DNA of 59,742 nucleotides from Ancylobacter novellus (GTDB taxonomy: Bacteria; Pseudomonadota; Alphaproteobacteria; Rhizobiales; Xanthobacteraceae). Numbering within the stretch: the first letter of the stretch is position 1; the number at the start of each line of letters is the position of its first letter. Of the stretch, positions 42,988-51,686 are shown piece by piece. The position numbers and the translations under genes were made by a program. Under the pieces are notes generated by a model. That model had not been told where the DNA came from and made no database searches. It saw nothing but the letters and a program-made list of their open reading frames with translations. The stretch is from assembly GCA_003241485.1 (NCBI GenBank), contig QFQD01000024.1:1-59742 (forward strand), given 5' to 3'.

Positions 42988-44414
42988 GCTCGGTCCTCGC
43001 CCACGACCTGCCGGACACCGCAGGCACGCCGGCCGTCGACATCGACAAGACCGCCTACCCGATGCTGCTGGCCGAGCGCACCTGGGGCTCCTGGCGGCTG
43101 CTGTTCTCGCTCACCACCGTCGCCGCCGCCACCTGGTGCTACATCATCGGCGAATATGTCGGCTACTATCTCGGCTTCTGGCAGTCGCTGGCGGTACTCG
43201 TCGCCGGCAGCATGATCGGCATCTTTCTCGTCATCATGGCGCTGATGCCGACCTGCATCCGCTTCGGAATCGACTCCATCGCCGCCTGTAAGCCGCAATT
43301 CGGCACGCGCGGCTGGATCATCCCCTTCGCCCTGCAATATCTGTCGATCTTCGGCTGGAACTCGCTGCTGCTGATCTTCTTCGGCCGCTCCTTCGCGCAG
43401 TTCCTCGTCGCGGTCGGCGCGCTGCCCGCGGGCGACCACTCCATGGTCAGCGCGATCGCCACGCTGGTCGCCTGCTCGATCTCCTTCTCCGTGCTGCTCA
43501 AGGGCTCGCGCGGCGTCGACCGGGTGGCGCAGATCCTCGTCGTCCATGTCGTGGTCGGCTTCTGGATGCTGTGGCTCATCGTGTCGCAGCGCTGGGACAC
43601 GCTGGTCAGCGCGGTCCCGCAATATGCCGCGCCGGAGGCCCAGTGGAACTACGTCACCGGCATCGAGCTCGCCATCGCCCCGGCGCTGTCCTGGTGGCCC
43701 TATTTCGGCGCCATGGTCCGCATGACGCCGAGCGCGCGCAAGGCGGCCGCCCCGGCGATGATCGGCTTCGGCCTCGTGGTCGGCCTGCTCAGCATGATCG
43801 GAGTCGCCGGCATACTGGTGCTGCAGATTTCCGATCCGGCGCAGTGGATGGCGACCATCGGCGGGCCGACCTACGCGATCATCGCGCTTGCCTTCGTGAC
43901 CGCCGCCAATCTCGGCACCGCGGTCGCGGGCATCTATGCCTCGGCTATCGGTCTGCGCCATTACAAAGCGCTGGAGAAGGCGCCCTGGCCGCTGCTTCTG
44001 CTGCTGTCCGTGGGTCCGGTGGCGTTCATCGGCATCGGGCTGCCGACGCTGTTCTTCGACAATTTCGGCACCTTCCTCGCCTTCATCGCCGTCGCCTTCG
44101 CGCCGCTGTGCGGCATCCAGATCGCGGATTACTGGATCCTGCGGCGGGGGCGGGTCAGCATCCGGGCGATCTATGACGGGCGTCCGGGCACCGACTACTA
44201 TTTCTGGGGCGGCTTCAACCCGGCGGCGGTCCTGTCCCTGCTGATCGGCATCGGCACCTATCTGTATCTGCTGAATCCGCTCAGCTACGCCTCGGCCTGG
44301 CCCTACCAGATCACGACCGCCTCGCTGCCCGCGGCGCTCGTTGCCGGCCTCGCCTTCATCATCATCACCCGGCTTCTCGTCATCCGCGCCGACAAGGGCG
44401 GCTACGAGGCCTGA
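42984..44414 (+). CDS. NCS1-family nucleobase/cation symporter
   Basis: This 476-residue membrane protein has about 12 hydrophobic segments and belongs to the NCS1 (cytosine, uracil, allantoin, hydantoin, pyridoxine) permease family. Typical elements are ERTWGSWRLLFSLTTVAAATW at the start of helix 1, a substrate-site region FALQYLSIFGWNSLLL, and GIQIADYWILRRGRVSIRAIYD near helix 10-11. The substrate is probably a nitrogen heterocycle. It overlaps the microprotein gene by 4 nt and is followed by the monooxygenase gene after 67 nt. Confidence 0.88.
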   Translation: MSSVLAHDLPDTAGTPAVDIDKTAYPMLLAERTWGSWRLLFSLTTVAAATWCYIIGEYVGYYLGFWQSLAVLVAGSMIGIFLVIMALMPTCIRFGIDSIAACKPQFGTRGWIIPFALQYLSIFGWNSLLLIFFGRSFAQFLVAVGALPAGDHSMVSAIATLVACSISFSVLLKGSRGVDRVAQILVVHVVVGFWMLWLIVSQRWDTLVSAVPQYAAPEAQWNYVTGIELAIAPALSWWPYFGAMVRMTPSARKAAAPAMIGFGLVVGLLSMIGVAGILVLQISDPAQWMATIGGPTYAIIALAFVTAANLGTAVAGIYASAIGLRHYKALEKAPWPLLLLLSVGPVAFIGIGLPTLFFDNFGTFLAFIAVAFAPLCGIQIADYWILRRGRVSIRAIYDGRPGTDYYFWGGFNPAAVLSLLIGIGTYLYLLNPLSYASAWPYQITTASLPAALVAGLAFIIITRLLVIRADKGGYEA

Positions 44415-44481
44415 CGTGCCAGCGGCGGGCAGCCGTCCGGCACCCGCCGCTCCGGTTCTTTCGAAAATTCAGGAGTGCCCC

Positions 44482-45561
44482 ATGAAAATAGGTCTGCTGC
44501 AGGAAGGCGAGACCATGCCGGGCGTCAGCGTCGCCCAGCGCTATGAGGAAATGATCGCCGAGGTCGTGAAGGCGGATGAGCTCGGCTTCTACAGCTGGGG
44601 TACGTCCGAGCAGCATTTCTCGCCGCCACGCTTCACCGTCTCGGCGCCCGAGGTGCTCTACGCCGCCATCGCCCGCGAGACCAAGAACATCCGCCTGCGC
44701 ATCATGTGCTCGGTGCTGCTCAAGTGGAATCACCCGATCCTCGTGGCGGAGCGCCTGGCCACCCTCGACATCGTGTCGAAGGGTCGCGCTGAGATCGCCA
44801 CCGCGCGCTCGAACAATCTGAGCACGCTCGAAGCGTTCGGCGTGTCGCCTTCCGAGACGCGCGCGCAGTGGGAGGACAGCATCGAGGTCCTCGTCAAGGC
44901 GATGACGCAGACCACTCTCGAACATGACGGGCCGGTGTGGCAGATCCCGCCGCGCACCATCGTGCCGCAGCCTCTGCAGAAACCGCATCCCGCGCTCTGG
45001 GTGTCCGCCTCCAGCACGGAGACCCATCGCGTGGCCGGCCAGCGAGGCATCGGCGTGCTCACCTTCGAGAACTATTTCGGCTTCGACTATCTGCAGAGCT
45101 GCATCGACGCCTATCGCGAGGGGCTGCGGGAAGGCACCTCCATGGCGCCGGGGCGCAACGAGGCGGCCGGCCTCTATGTCGCGACAGCCTATTGCGCGGA
45201 GACCCGCGAGGAAGCCCGGCGGATCGCCCGCGACGTGGCGCTCGGCTATTTCCGCTTCATCCTCGACCTCTACGTGCCGCTCGGAAAACGACAGTCCTAT
45301 CAGTACCTCGACGAGAAGATGTCCCGTCTCCTCGCCAATGACGGCAATCTCGATTTCCTGGTGAACGAGACGCCGTCCGTCATGATCGGCACGCCGGACG
45401 ATTTCGTGAAGCGGCTGAAGGAGCTGAAGCAGCGCGGCATCGACGAGGTGCTGCTGCGTGTCGACGGCATCCCGCACACGGACATCATGCGGTCCTACGA
45501 GCTGATGGGCCGGGAGGTGATTCCGCATTTCCGCGACGCCCGGCTTCAGGCCGCCGAATGA
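44482..45561 (+). CDS. Luciferase-like (LLM class) flavin-dependent monooxygenase
   Basis: This 359-residue protein has the bacterial luciferase TIM-barrel fold (about 1-330): KIGLLQEGETMPG, DELGFYSWGTSEQHFSPPRF, KNIRLRIMCSVLLKWNHPILVAERLATLDIVSKGRAE. It is closest in style to LuxA/alkanal-monooxygenase-like enzymes that use reduced flavin from a partner. The next gene encodes a flavin reductase, overlapping by 4 nt, so they form a two-component system. AGGAG precedes the ATG. The substrate is unknown; an N-heterocycle imported by the NCS1 permease is a plausible guess. Confidence 0.85.
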   Translation: MKIGLLQEGETMPGVSVAQRYEEMIAEVVKADELGFYSWGTSEQHFSPPRFTVSAPEVLYAAIARETKNIRLRIMCSVLLKWNHPILVAERLATLDIVSKGRAEIATARSNNLSTLEAFGVSPSETRAQWEDSIEVLVKAMTQTTLEHDGPVWQIPPRTIVPQPLQKPHPALWVSASSTETHRVAGQRGIGVLTFENYFGFDYLQSCIDAYREGLREGTSMAPGRNEAAGLYVATAYCAETREEARRIARDVALGYFRFILDLYVPLGKRQSYQYLDEKMSRLLANDGNLDFLVNETPSVMIGTPDDFVKRLKELKQRGIDEVLLRVDGIPHTDIMRSYELMGREVIPHFRDARLQAAE

Positions 45562-46085
45562 TGAACCCGGCGTCCCGCCCCCCCGCGCCGGCCCCCGACC
45601 TCGCCGGCTTCAAGTCGCTGATGGCGTCCATGCCGCAGGCCGTCACGGTCGTCACCACGCTCTCGCCGCAGGGCGAGCCGGTGGGCGCCACGCTCTCGTC
45701 GGTGATGTCGCTGTCGCTCGACCCGCCGATGATGGTCTGCGCCTTCGACCGGGGCTCGGCCACTCTCGCCTGCCTGCCGGAAGGCCAGCCCTTCCTGCTC
45801 CACCTGCTGGCTGAGGGCCAGGAGGCCCTCGCCTATGCCTTCGCCGGCAAGGGCGGCGTTGAGAAGTTCGCGCAGGCGGACTGGTCCGCCGGTCCGTTCG
45901 ATCTGCCGCGCCTCGCCAATGCCGCCGGCGTCGTCGCCTGCCGCGTCGCCGCCCGGCATTCGGGCGGGGACCATGTGCTCGTCACCGGCGAGATCTGTGC
46001 CATCGAGCGGCCGGACGACGTGCACCCGCTGCTCTATTTCCGCCGCGCGCTTCACCCCACCCGCCATCTGAGGACGCCCGCATGA
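45558..46085 (+). CDS. Flavin reductase of the DIM6/NtaB family
   Basis: This 175-residue protein has the Flavin_Reduct split-barrel domain: FKSLMASMPQAVTVVTTLSPQGEPVGATLSSVMSLSLDPPMMVCAFDRGSATLACL, ending GDHVLVTGEICAIE and PLLYFRRALH. It would supply reduced FMN or FAD to the preceding monooxygenase. The starts at 45558 and 45561 are adjacent ATGs. Both ends overlap neighbouring genes by 4 nt. Confidence 0.9.
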   Translation: MMNPASRPPAPAPDLAGFKSLMASMPQAVTVVTTLSPQGEPVGATLSSVMSLSLDPPMMVCAFDRGSATLACLPEGQPFLLHLLAEGQEALAYAFAGKGGVEKFAQADWSAGPFDLPRLANAAGVVACRVAARHSGGDHVLVTGEICAIERPDDVHPLLYFRRALHPTRHLRTPA

Positions 46086-46393
46086 AGCGAGTCATCGTGC
46101 TCTACGGCACGCCGGACGATCCGGCCGCCTTCGACCGCCACTATGCCGAAGTCCACACCCCGTTGACCCTCGCGATGCCGAAGCTGGCGGGTTTCGCGAT
46201 CAGCCGCGGTCCCGTCGCGGCCTCGCCGGATGCCGACGCGCCCTATCTCGTCGCCACGCTGGACTACGCGTCGGAGGCCGACCTCGCCGCCTCGCTCGGC
46301 TCGCCCGAAGGTCAGGCAGCGGTCGGCGACCTCGCGAATTTCGCGAGCGGCGGCGTGCGCCTCCTCACCATCGACGTCCAGACGATTCTGTGA
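46082..46393 (+). CDS. EthD-like dimeric alpha/beta-barrel protein
   Basis: This 103-residue protein has the EthD family pattern: VIVLYGTPDDPAAFDRHYAEVHTPL at the N-terminus, where the His in HTPL is the conserved family residue, and a C-terminal DVQTIL strand. Members assist oxidative ring-opening or ether-cleavage pathways, often with unknown chemistry. Its ATG overlaps the flavin reductase stop. It is followed after 22 nt by the aldehyde dehydrogenase. Confidence 0.8.
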   Translation: MKRVIVLYGTPDDPAAFDRHYAEVHTPLTLAMPKLAGFAISRGPVAASPDADAPYLVATLDYASEADLAASLGSPEGQAAVGDLANFASGGVRLLTIDVQTIL

Positions 46394-46415
46394 TCGCAAG
46401 ACGAGGCCCAACCCC

Positions 46416-47915
46416 ATGACCCTTCATTTCGACCCCTCCCCCTTCCTCTCCGCGACCACCAAGTCCTTCCTTCAGGGACCGATGCAGCTGTTCATCGGCG
46501 GCGCCTTCCGTGATGCCGCCTCGGGCGAGACCTTCGATACACTCGACCCTGCCACAGGCCGCAGGATCGCTTCCGTCGCCCATGCCGGCCCTGCGGATGT
46601 GGATGCCGCGGTGAAGGCGGCGGAGACGGCGTTCGCCAGCTGGAGCCAGACGCCGCCCGGCACGCGCGAGCGGATTCTCCATCGCCTCGCCGATCTCATC
46701 GAGGCGCGCGCCGCCGAATTCGCCGAGATCGAGAGCATCGACAGCGGCAAGCCGGCCGCGCACATCAAGTTCGTCGACGTGGCTCTGGCGGTCGGCGCGC
46801 TGCGCTACAATGCCGGCTGGTGCAGCAAGATCGAGGGCGGCGTCCTGCCGGTCAGCCAGCCCTCCATGCACTGCTACACCCGCCGCGAACCGCTCGGCGT
46901 AGTGGCGGCCATCGTTCCCTGGAACTTCTCGCTCTGCCAGGCGGCCTTCAAGATCGCCCCGGCGCTGGCCGCTGGCTGCACCGTCGTGCTCAAGCCCGCC
47001 GAGCAGACGCCGCTCGCCGCTATCTATCTGGCGCGCATCGCGGCAGAGGCGGGGCTGCCGGATGGCGTATTGAACGTGCTGCCCGGCTTCGGCGAGACTA
47101 CCGGCGCGGCGCTGTGCGCCCATCCCGGCGTCGAGAAGATCACCTTCACCGGCTCGGAAGAGGTCGGCAAGCTGATCGCCCGCAACGCGACCTCCACCCT
47201 CAAGCACGTCTCGCTCGAACTCGGCGGCAAGAGCCCGCATATCATCTTCGACGATGCCGACATCGAGACAGCGGCGCAGACAGCGGCGATGGCCATCTTC
47301 TTCTACGCCGGCCAGGTCTGCACGGCCGGCTCGCGCCTGCTGGTGCAGAAGAAGGTCTTCGACAAAGTCGCCGACACTGTCGTCGCCGAAGCCCGCAAGC
47401 TCAAGCTCGGCCATGGCCTCGTCTCCGACACGACGCTCGGTGCGCTGGTGTCCGCCGAGCAGCGCGAGCGGGTGATGCGTTATGTCGATGGAGCCCGCGA
47501 CAGCGGCATCGAGATCGCCACCGGTGGGCGCATCCCTGCGGAGTTCGCCGAAGCAGGCTGCTTCTACGAGCCGACCGTGCTGGTCGACCCGTCCGACGAC
47601 GCGAAGGTCGTCGCCGAGGAGATCTTCGGTCCGGTGCTGACGCTGCAATCCTTCGACACCATCGAGGAAGTCGCCGCGCGCGCCAACCGCACAACCTATG
47701 GCCTCGCCGCCGGCGTGTGGACCCGCGACGTCGGCCGCGCGCATGCGCTGGCCGCCCGTCTCAAGGCCGGCTCGGTGTGGGTGAACACCTACAACCAGTT
47801 CGACGCGGCGGTGCCTTTCGGCGGCTACAAGCAGTCGGGCTATGGCCGCGACAACGGCCGCGAGGGCATCGAGAAGTACCTCCAGACCAAGGCGGTGTGG
47901 GTCAACTACGCCTGA
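46416..47915 (+). CDS. NAD(P)-dependent aldehyde dehydrogenase
   Basis: This 499-residue enzyme is of the ALDH superfamily. Catalytic Cys lies in FFYAGQVCTAGSRL, catalytic Glu in VSLELGGKSPH, the cofactor loop in ITFTGSEEVGKLI and the catalytic Asn in IVPWNFSLCQ. It oxidises an aldehyde to an acid, probably the product of the monooxygenase step. The ATG at 46416 is the first in-frame start after the EthD gene. It is the last gene of cargo block 3; no clear hairpin follows. Confidence 0.92.
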   Translation: MTLHFDPSPFLSATTKSFLQGPMQLFIGGAFRDAASGETFDTLDPATGRRIASVAHAGPADVDAAVKAAETAFASWSQTPPGTRERILHRLADLIEARAAEFAEIESIDSGKPAAHIKFVDVALAVGALRYNAGWCSKIEGGVLPVSQPSMHCYTRREPLGVVAAIVPWNFSLCQAAFKIAPALAAGCTVVLKPAEQTPLAAIYLARIAAEAGLPDGVLNVLPGFGETTGAALCAHPGVEKITFTGSEEVGKLIARNATSTLKHVSLELGGKSPHIIFDDADIETAAQTAAMAIFFYAGQVCTAGSRLLVQKKVFDKVADTVVAEARKLKLGHGLVSDTTLGALVSAEQRERVMRYVDGARDSGIEIATGGRIPAEFAEAGCFYEPTVLVDPSDDAKVVAEEIFGPVLTLQSFDTIEEVAARANRTTYGLAAGVWTRDVGRAHALAARLKAGSVWVNTYNQFDAAVPFGGYKQSGYGRDNGREGIEKYLQTKAVWVNYA

Positions 47916-47984
47916 CACCCGCCGCCTACGTCCACGCCGCGCGCGCCGCACACCTCCACCTTCGTAGCCCGACCGCACCATGCC

Positions 47985-48314
47985 GTCATGGTAACACCTA
48001 TGGAGTGGAACGGCTCCATCAACGGCATCGCCTTCGAAACGTATGAGGAATAGGAGCTCGTCCCCGGATTCGCCGCAAGCGACATCATCGTGATGGACAA
48101 TCTGGGCTCCTACAAGGGGCTGCGCGTGCGCCAGATAGTCAAGTTGGCGGAAGCCAGTTGCTCTACAGCCCGACCTAAACCCAATCGAGAACACCTTCTC
48201 AAAGCTCAAGGCCCAATCTACGCAAAGCCGCCGAGCGCGGGCGTCGCACGCTCTGTGCCATTCACGGCGTTCAAGACGAAGCTCGATGAAATGGGATTAT
48301 TTGCTTTTCAGTGA
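47985..48314 (+). pseudogene. IS630-family transposase remnant
   Basis: The plus strand encodes a broken C-terminal half of an IS630-type transposase: an initial piece reading WNGSINGIAFETYEE, then a stop, then DIIVMDNLGSYKGLRVRQ, then a frameshift before the PNPIE-type region (LNPIENTFSKLKAQ). Domain order fits the DDE_3 family (INGEAF, MDNLGSHKG, PDLNPIE). It is not functional. Confidence 0.75.
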
Positions 48315-48629
48315 CGCGCACTGATACGCACTCTGTCCGATGTGATGCGTACTATGATAGATATACTTAAGGTTCTCTGTGTCGCGACAACCCATCATTA
48401 GTATCGTCCATGTGCTCGCGCATGCGGATGCTGGATCGATGCCCCTTCCGATTCATAGACCGAGTACCACTCTTGCCGTTATTTCGTGCGGAGATCCACC
48501 AAGGACGCCCGCTTATGCGGCGGGCACGCGACCAAGATCCCAAGCACTGACCGACCGCGACAGCCGACTTATCCCTTCTCTGCGCAATGGTGGGCAGGCG
48601 GCGGTTTGTACGGCGGGATTGGTCCTTTG

Positions 48630-48835
48630 CAGGTGCTGGCACCCAAGTCATGGATGCCCATGAGATGAGCGAACGGTGGGCGTGTAAAGCCACCGGTTTC
48701 TGCCGCATGACCATGAGATACAAACCCACCCGCGGGGATGACGTCTCGCTGCGCGACCGCATGAGGCCCTCGCCCAGGAGCGGCGACGGTTCGGCTATTC
48801 AGAACCTACACCACGCCTCAGGACAGGATCCGCTC
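48630..48835 (+). pseudogene. IS3-family OrfB N-terminal fragment
   Basis: Around 200 bp match the helix-turn-helix region of OrfB of the element at 15.6 kb in sequence and order, with small deletions that break the frame after about DVSLRDRM. It is only a relic. Confidence 0.75.
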
Positions 48836-48955
48836 CTAGGAAGCCAGTCAGAATAGTGACGGGACATTCTCCTATGGCGCAGGGCGAGCCTTCCTGTGGG
48901 TTCCAGGGGGTGGTTCGGGTGTTACCAATTTGATCATATAATTCCAAACGAGCTA

Positions 48956-48983
48956 TTGACAGACATTAAGCGCTCCATATTAA
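48956..48983 (+). promoter_or_regulatory. Sigma70-like promoter upstream of the TorT-like importer operon
   Basis: TTGACA (48956-48961) and TATTAA (48978-48983) are spaced 16 bp in an AT-rich region, about 100 bp upstream of the first gene. Confidence 0.5.
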
Positions 48984-49084
48984 TTTAATTACGACATAAG
49001 GCGTACTAAATTTGCGCCAAACGGACATGATCAGAACCATGACGAACTAGAAGTTCCTTTCCTGCACTGATAGGGGATTGCAAT

Positions 49085-50140
49085 ATGCGTCTGCGCTTTA
49101 GTGCTGCACTTTTGTGCAGCGTTACTGGTATGCTGATGCCTGCTCATGCCAGAGACTGGTTCCCGGTCCAAGTGACGCAGACCACCATCGAGGGTGGTAC
49201 ACGGGTGGAATTTACGCCTGTTGCAAAAGCCAATAAGCCTTGGGATGTCTGCGCAAGTCTGCCGCATGTAAAAGATGCCTATTGGGTGGCGGTTAACTAT
49301 GGACTTGTCGAAGAGGCGCGCCGTCTCGGCGTGAAACTTACCGTCCATGAGGCCGGGGGTTATTCCAATTTGAATAAGCAAATCTCACAGATCGAGGATT
49401 GTGTTGTCGCGGGTGCTGATGCGGTGCTGATTGGAGCGATCTCGGGTGCGGGGCTAAACAATCTGATTGCTGAAATCTCGTCTCAAGGGGTGATTGTGAT
49501 CGACTTCATGAACGGCGTAACCTCAGGCAAGGTGCAGGGGCGCTCGCTGGTGTCTTTCGATCAGATGGGCCATTTCGCCGGGAAATATCTGGCTGACAAA
49601 TATCCTGCCGGAAGTGGGTTGGCCAAAGTGGTGTGGTTCCCGGGTCCGGCAGGTGCCAGCTGGGTGGAGTCGGGCAACGTCGGCTTCCAGGCAGCAATCA
49701 AAGGGGCCGGGATCGAGCTGCTCGACACGCGCTACGGTGATACCGGAAAAGAAGTGCAGCTGAAGCTTGTCGAAGATGCGCTCCAGACCTATCCGGATCT
49801 GGATTATATCGTCGGCACTGCCCCGACGGCGGAGGCTGCTGTACAGGCGCTCCAAGCCCGTGGCTTGCAGCGCAAGGTAAAGATCATTTCGTACTACAGT
49901 ACGCCCGAGGTCTTGAACCTGCTCCGCTCCGGCGAGATAGAGGCGGCTCCTAGCGATAAGCCGGTAGTCCAAGCGCGAATTGCGCTGGATCTTGCGGTGG
50001 CGGCACTCCAAGGCGACAGCAGGTTGCAGCATTTGGGGCCAGTGCCTGAAGTGATCACGGCAGAGACTTTAAATGGGTTTGATGCTGCCTCGACTGTCGC
50101 ACCGAATGGCTTTGCGCCTGTCTTTACGGTCGAGCCGTGA
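49085..50140 (+). CDS. TorT-like periplasmic binding protein
   Basis: This 351-residue protein has a signal peptide (residues 1-22, ending PAHA) and the peripla_BP_1 fold. It resembles E. coli TorT, the periplasmic TMAO-sensing protein: DWFPV, then KPWDVCASLPHVKDAYWVAVNYGLVEEARRLGV, and HEAGGYSNLNKQISQIEDCVVAGADAVLIG, aligning with ALYPSLKDSYW and VLEAGGYSQL in TorT. Here it is followed by an ABC ATPase and permease rather than a TorS sensor, so it is probably a transport receptor for a small amine or N-oxide-like ligand. This is inference. Confidence 0.82.
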   Translation: MRLRFSAALLCSVTGMLMPAHARDWFPVQVTQTTIEGGTRVEFTPVAKANKPWDVCASLPHVKDAYWVAVNYGLVEEARRLGVKLTVHEAGGYSNLNKQISQIEDCVVAGADAVLIGAISGAGLNNLIAEISSQGVIVIDFMNGVTSGKVQGRSLVSFDQMGHFAGKYLADKYPAGSGLAKVVWFPGPAGASWVESGNVGFQAAIKGAGIELLDTRYGDTGKEVQLKLVEDALQTYPDLDYIVGTAPTAEAAVQALQARGLQRKVKIISYYSTPEVLNLLRSGEIEAAPSDKPVVQARIALDLAVAALQGDSRLQHLGPVPEVITAETLNGFDAASTVAPNGFAPVFTVEP

Positions 50141-50155
50141 ATCCGGAGTCATGCA

Positions 50156-51661
50156 ATGGAATCCGCTCCGGAGATTCTACGGCTAGACCGCGTTACTCGG
50201 ACCTTTCCCGGTGTGACGGCACTCAAGGATTTCTCCTTCTCGCTTCGGGCCGGAGAAGTACATGTCCTGCTTGGCGAGAATGGTGCCGGGAAGTCGACGC
50301 TGATTTCGATTGTCTCGGGCGTACTGTCGCCTAGTTCGGGCGAGATGCGTCTTCACGGCCAGCCCGCTAGCTTTGATTCAGTAGCAGCGGCCCGTAAGGC
50401 TGGGATTAGTGCGATCTATCAGGAATTCTCGCTCATCCCGGAATTGACAGTTGCGCAGAACATTTTTCTTGGCCGCGAGAAGCGGGGGCGCTTCGGCTTA
50501 GCCCACGGCTCAATGCGGCGAGAGGCGACGCGGATGCTTGCGGATCTGGGTTTCGACGTGGACCCAGATGCGCGGATATCAACCCTCAACCGTGCGCGAC
50601 AGCAAATGGTAGAGATCGCCAAAGGTCTGCACGGAACTCTGCGAGTCATTATCTTCGACGAACCAACTGCCTCGCTGAGCGACAGCGAGAGCGAGCGGCT
50701 CTTTGAGCTAATCAGCCGGCTCCGCAGTCGTGGCGTAGGGATCGTCTACATTACGCATCGCATGGCCGAGGTTGAACGGCTGGCCGACCGCGTGACCATC
50801 TTGCGCGATGGCTGCCTCATCGCCACGGTGGGACGAGAAGTGCCGCAGCGCAAGATGATAGCGATGATGGTGGGGCGCGAAGTCTCTAACCTTTATCCAA
50901 ACTTGCCTGCGAGCGCCGGCGAAGAGGTCCTGCGAATTGAAGGGCTGAACGCGCTTAACCTGCGCGATGTGTCGTTGTCACTGAGGGCGGGGGAAGTCCT
51001 CGGTATTGCAGGCCTGGTCGGTTGCGGAAAGGGCGATGTTGGCCGTGTGGTGATCGGTCTCACTCGGCCCACGGCCGGACGGATCATTTTCGCAGGCCAT
51101 GATCTCGGCGGAATGCATCTGGCAGCGCGGATGCGCGCTGGGATCTATTACCTGCCCTCGGACCGTAAGACCGAGGGGTTGGTGATGGGCCAAGGTGCTC
51201 GATTTAACATCTCGGTCCGTGCCGGTAATGCGGAGGGCGCAGGTCATGCCGGGATTGTTAGCTTCCGTCGCGAACGCGCCATGGCGCGGGCGGTGACGGC
51301 CCGCGTCGAACTTCGTCCGGCCAATACCGAAAAGCCGGTGGTGTTCTTCTCGGGGGGCAATCAGCAAAAGGTGCTGTTCGCCAAGGCGCTAAGTGGGAAA
51401 TTGCGGCTTCTCATCCTTGATGAACCCACGGTGGGCGTGGATGTAAACGCTCGCGCCGCGATCTATCGTTTAATCGCGGATCTGGCGGCTGATGGCGTCG
51501 CCGTGTTGCTGATTTCCTCAGAGCTCTCCGAGATCACTCACCTTTGCCATCGCGTTCAAGTCATGTGCGAGGGTCGTATATCGACGCCGCTAGCAGGCGA
51601 TGAAATTACTGAACGTAATGTGCTGAATCGCATGTTCCCAAGTCAAACCGCATCGGGCTGA
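50156..51661 (+). CDS. Sugar-type ABC transporter ATPase with two nucleotide-binding domains
   Basis: This 501-residue protein has domain 1 (Walker A GENGAGKST, Walker B VIIFDEPTASL, signature degenerate as LNRARQQMVEIAKGL) and domain 2 (signature FSGGNQQKVLFAKAL, Walker B LLILDEPTVGVDV, Walker A degraded to GLVGCGKGDV). It is the typical RbsA/XylG architecture. It begins 15 nt after the binding protein gene; the ATG at 50156 has a CCGGAG sequence upstream. Confidence 0.9.
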   Translation: MESAPEILRLDRVTRTFPGVTALKDFSFSLRAGEVHVLLGENGAGKSTLISIVSGVLSPSSGEMRLHGQPASFDSVAAARKAGISAIYQEFSLIPELTVAQNIFLGREKRGRFGLAHGSMRREATRMLADLGFDVDPDARISTLNRARQQMVEIAKGLHGTLRVIIFDEPTASLSDSESERLFELISRLRSRGVGIVYITHRMAEVERLADRVTILRDGCLIATVGREVPQRKMIAMMVGREVSNLYPNLPASAGEEVLRIEGLNALNLRDVSLSLRAGEVLGIAGLVGCGKGDVGRVVIGLTRPTAGRIIFAGHDLGGMHLAARMRAGIYYLPSDRKTEGLVMGQGARFNISVRAGNAEGAGHAGIVSFRRERAMARAVTARVELRPANTEKPVVFFSGGNQQKVLFAKALSGKLRLLILDEPTVGVDVNARAAIYRLIADLAADGVAVLLISSELSEITHLCHRVQVMCEGRISTPLAGDEITERNVLNRMFPSQTASG

Positions 51662-51686
51662 TAACTTCGACAGTGAGACAATTTCT

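Larger units (their letters stand above)
48315..49084. other. Spacer between cargo blocks 3 and 4, with an IS3 OrfB fragment
   Basis: About 315 bp (48315-48630) contain nothing I can identify. The stretch 48630-48835 is a degenerate copy of the N-terminal part of the same IS3 OrfB found at 15.9 kb (MSERWACKATGFCRMTMRY against MSERRACKATGFCRMTMRY). The last 250 bp are AT-rich and form the promoter region of the TorT-like gene. Confidence 0.65.

Noticed and set aside
46365..48209. 614-codon minus-strand frame opposite the aldehyde dehydrogenase
   Set aside because: Antisense shadow of a clear ALDH gene; no domain or ribosome-binding site.
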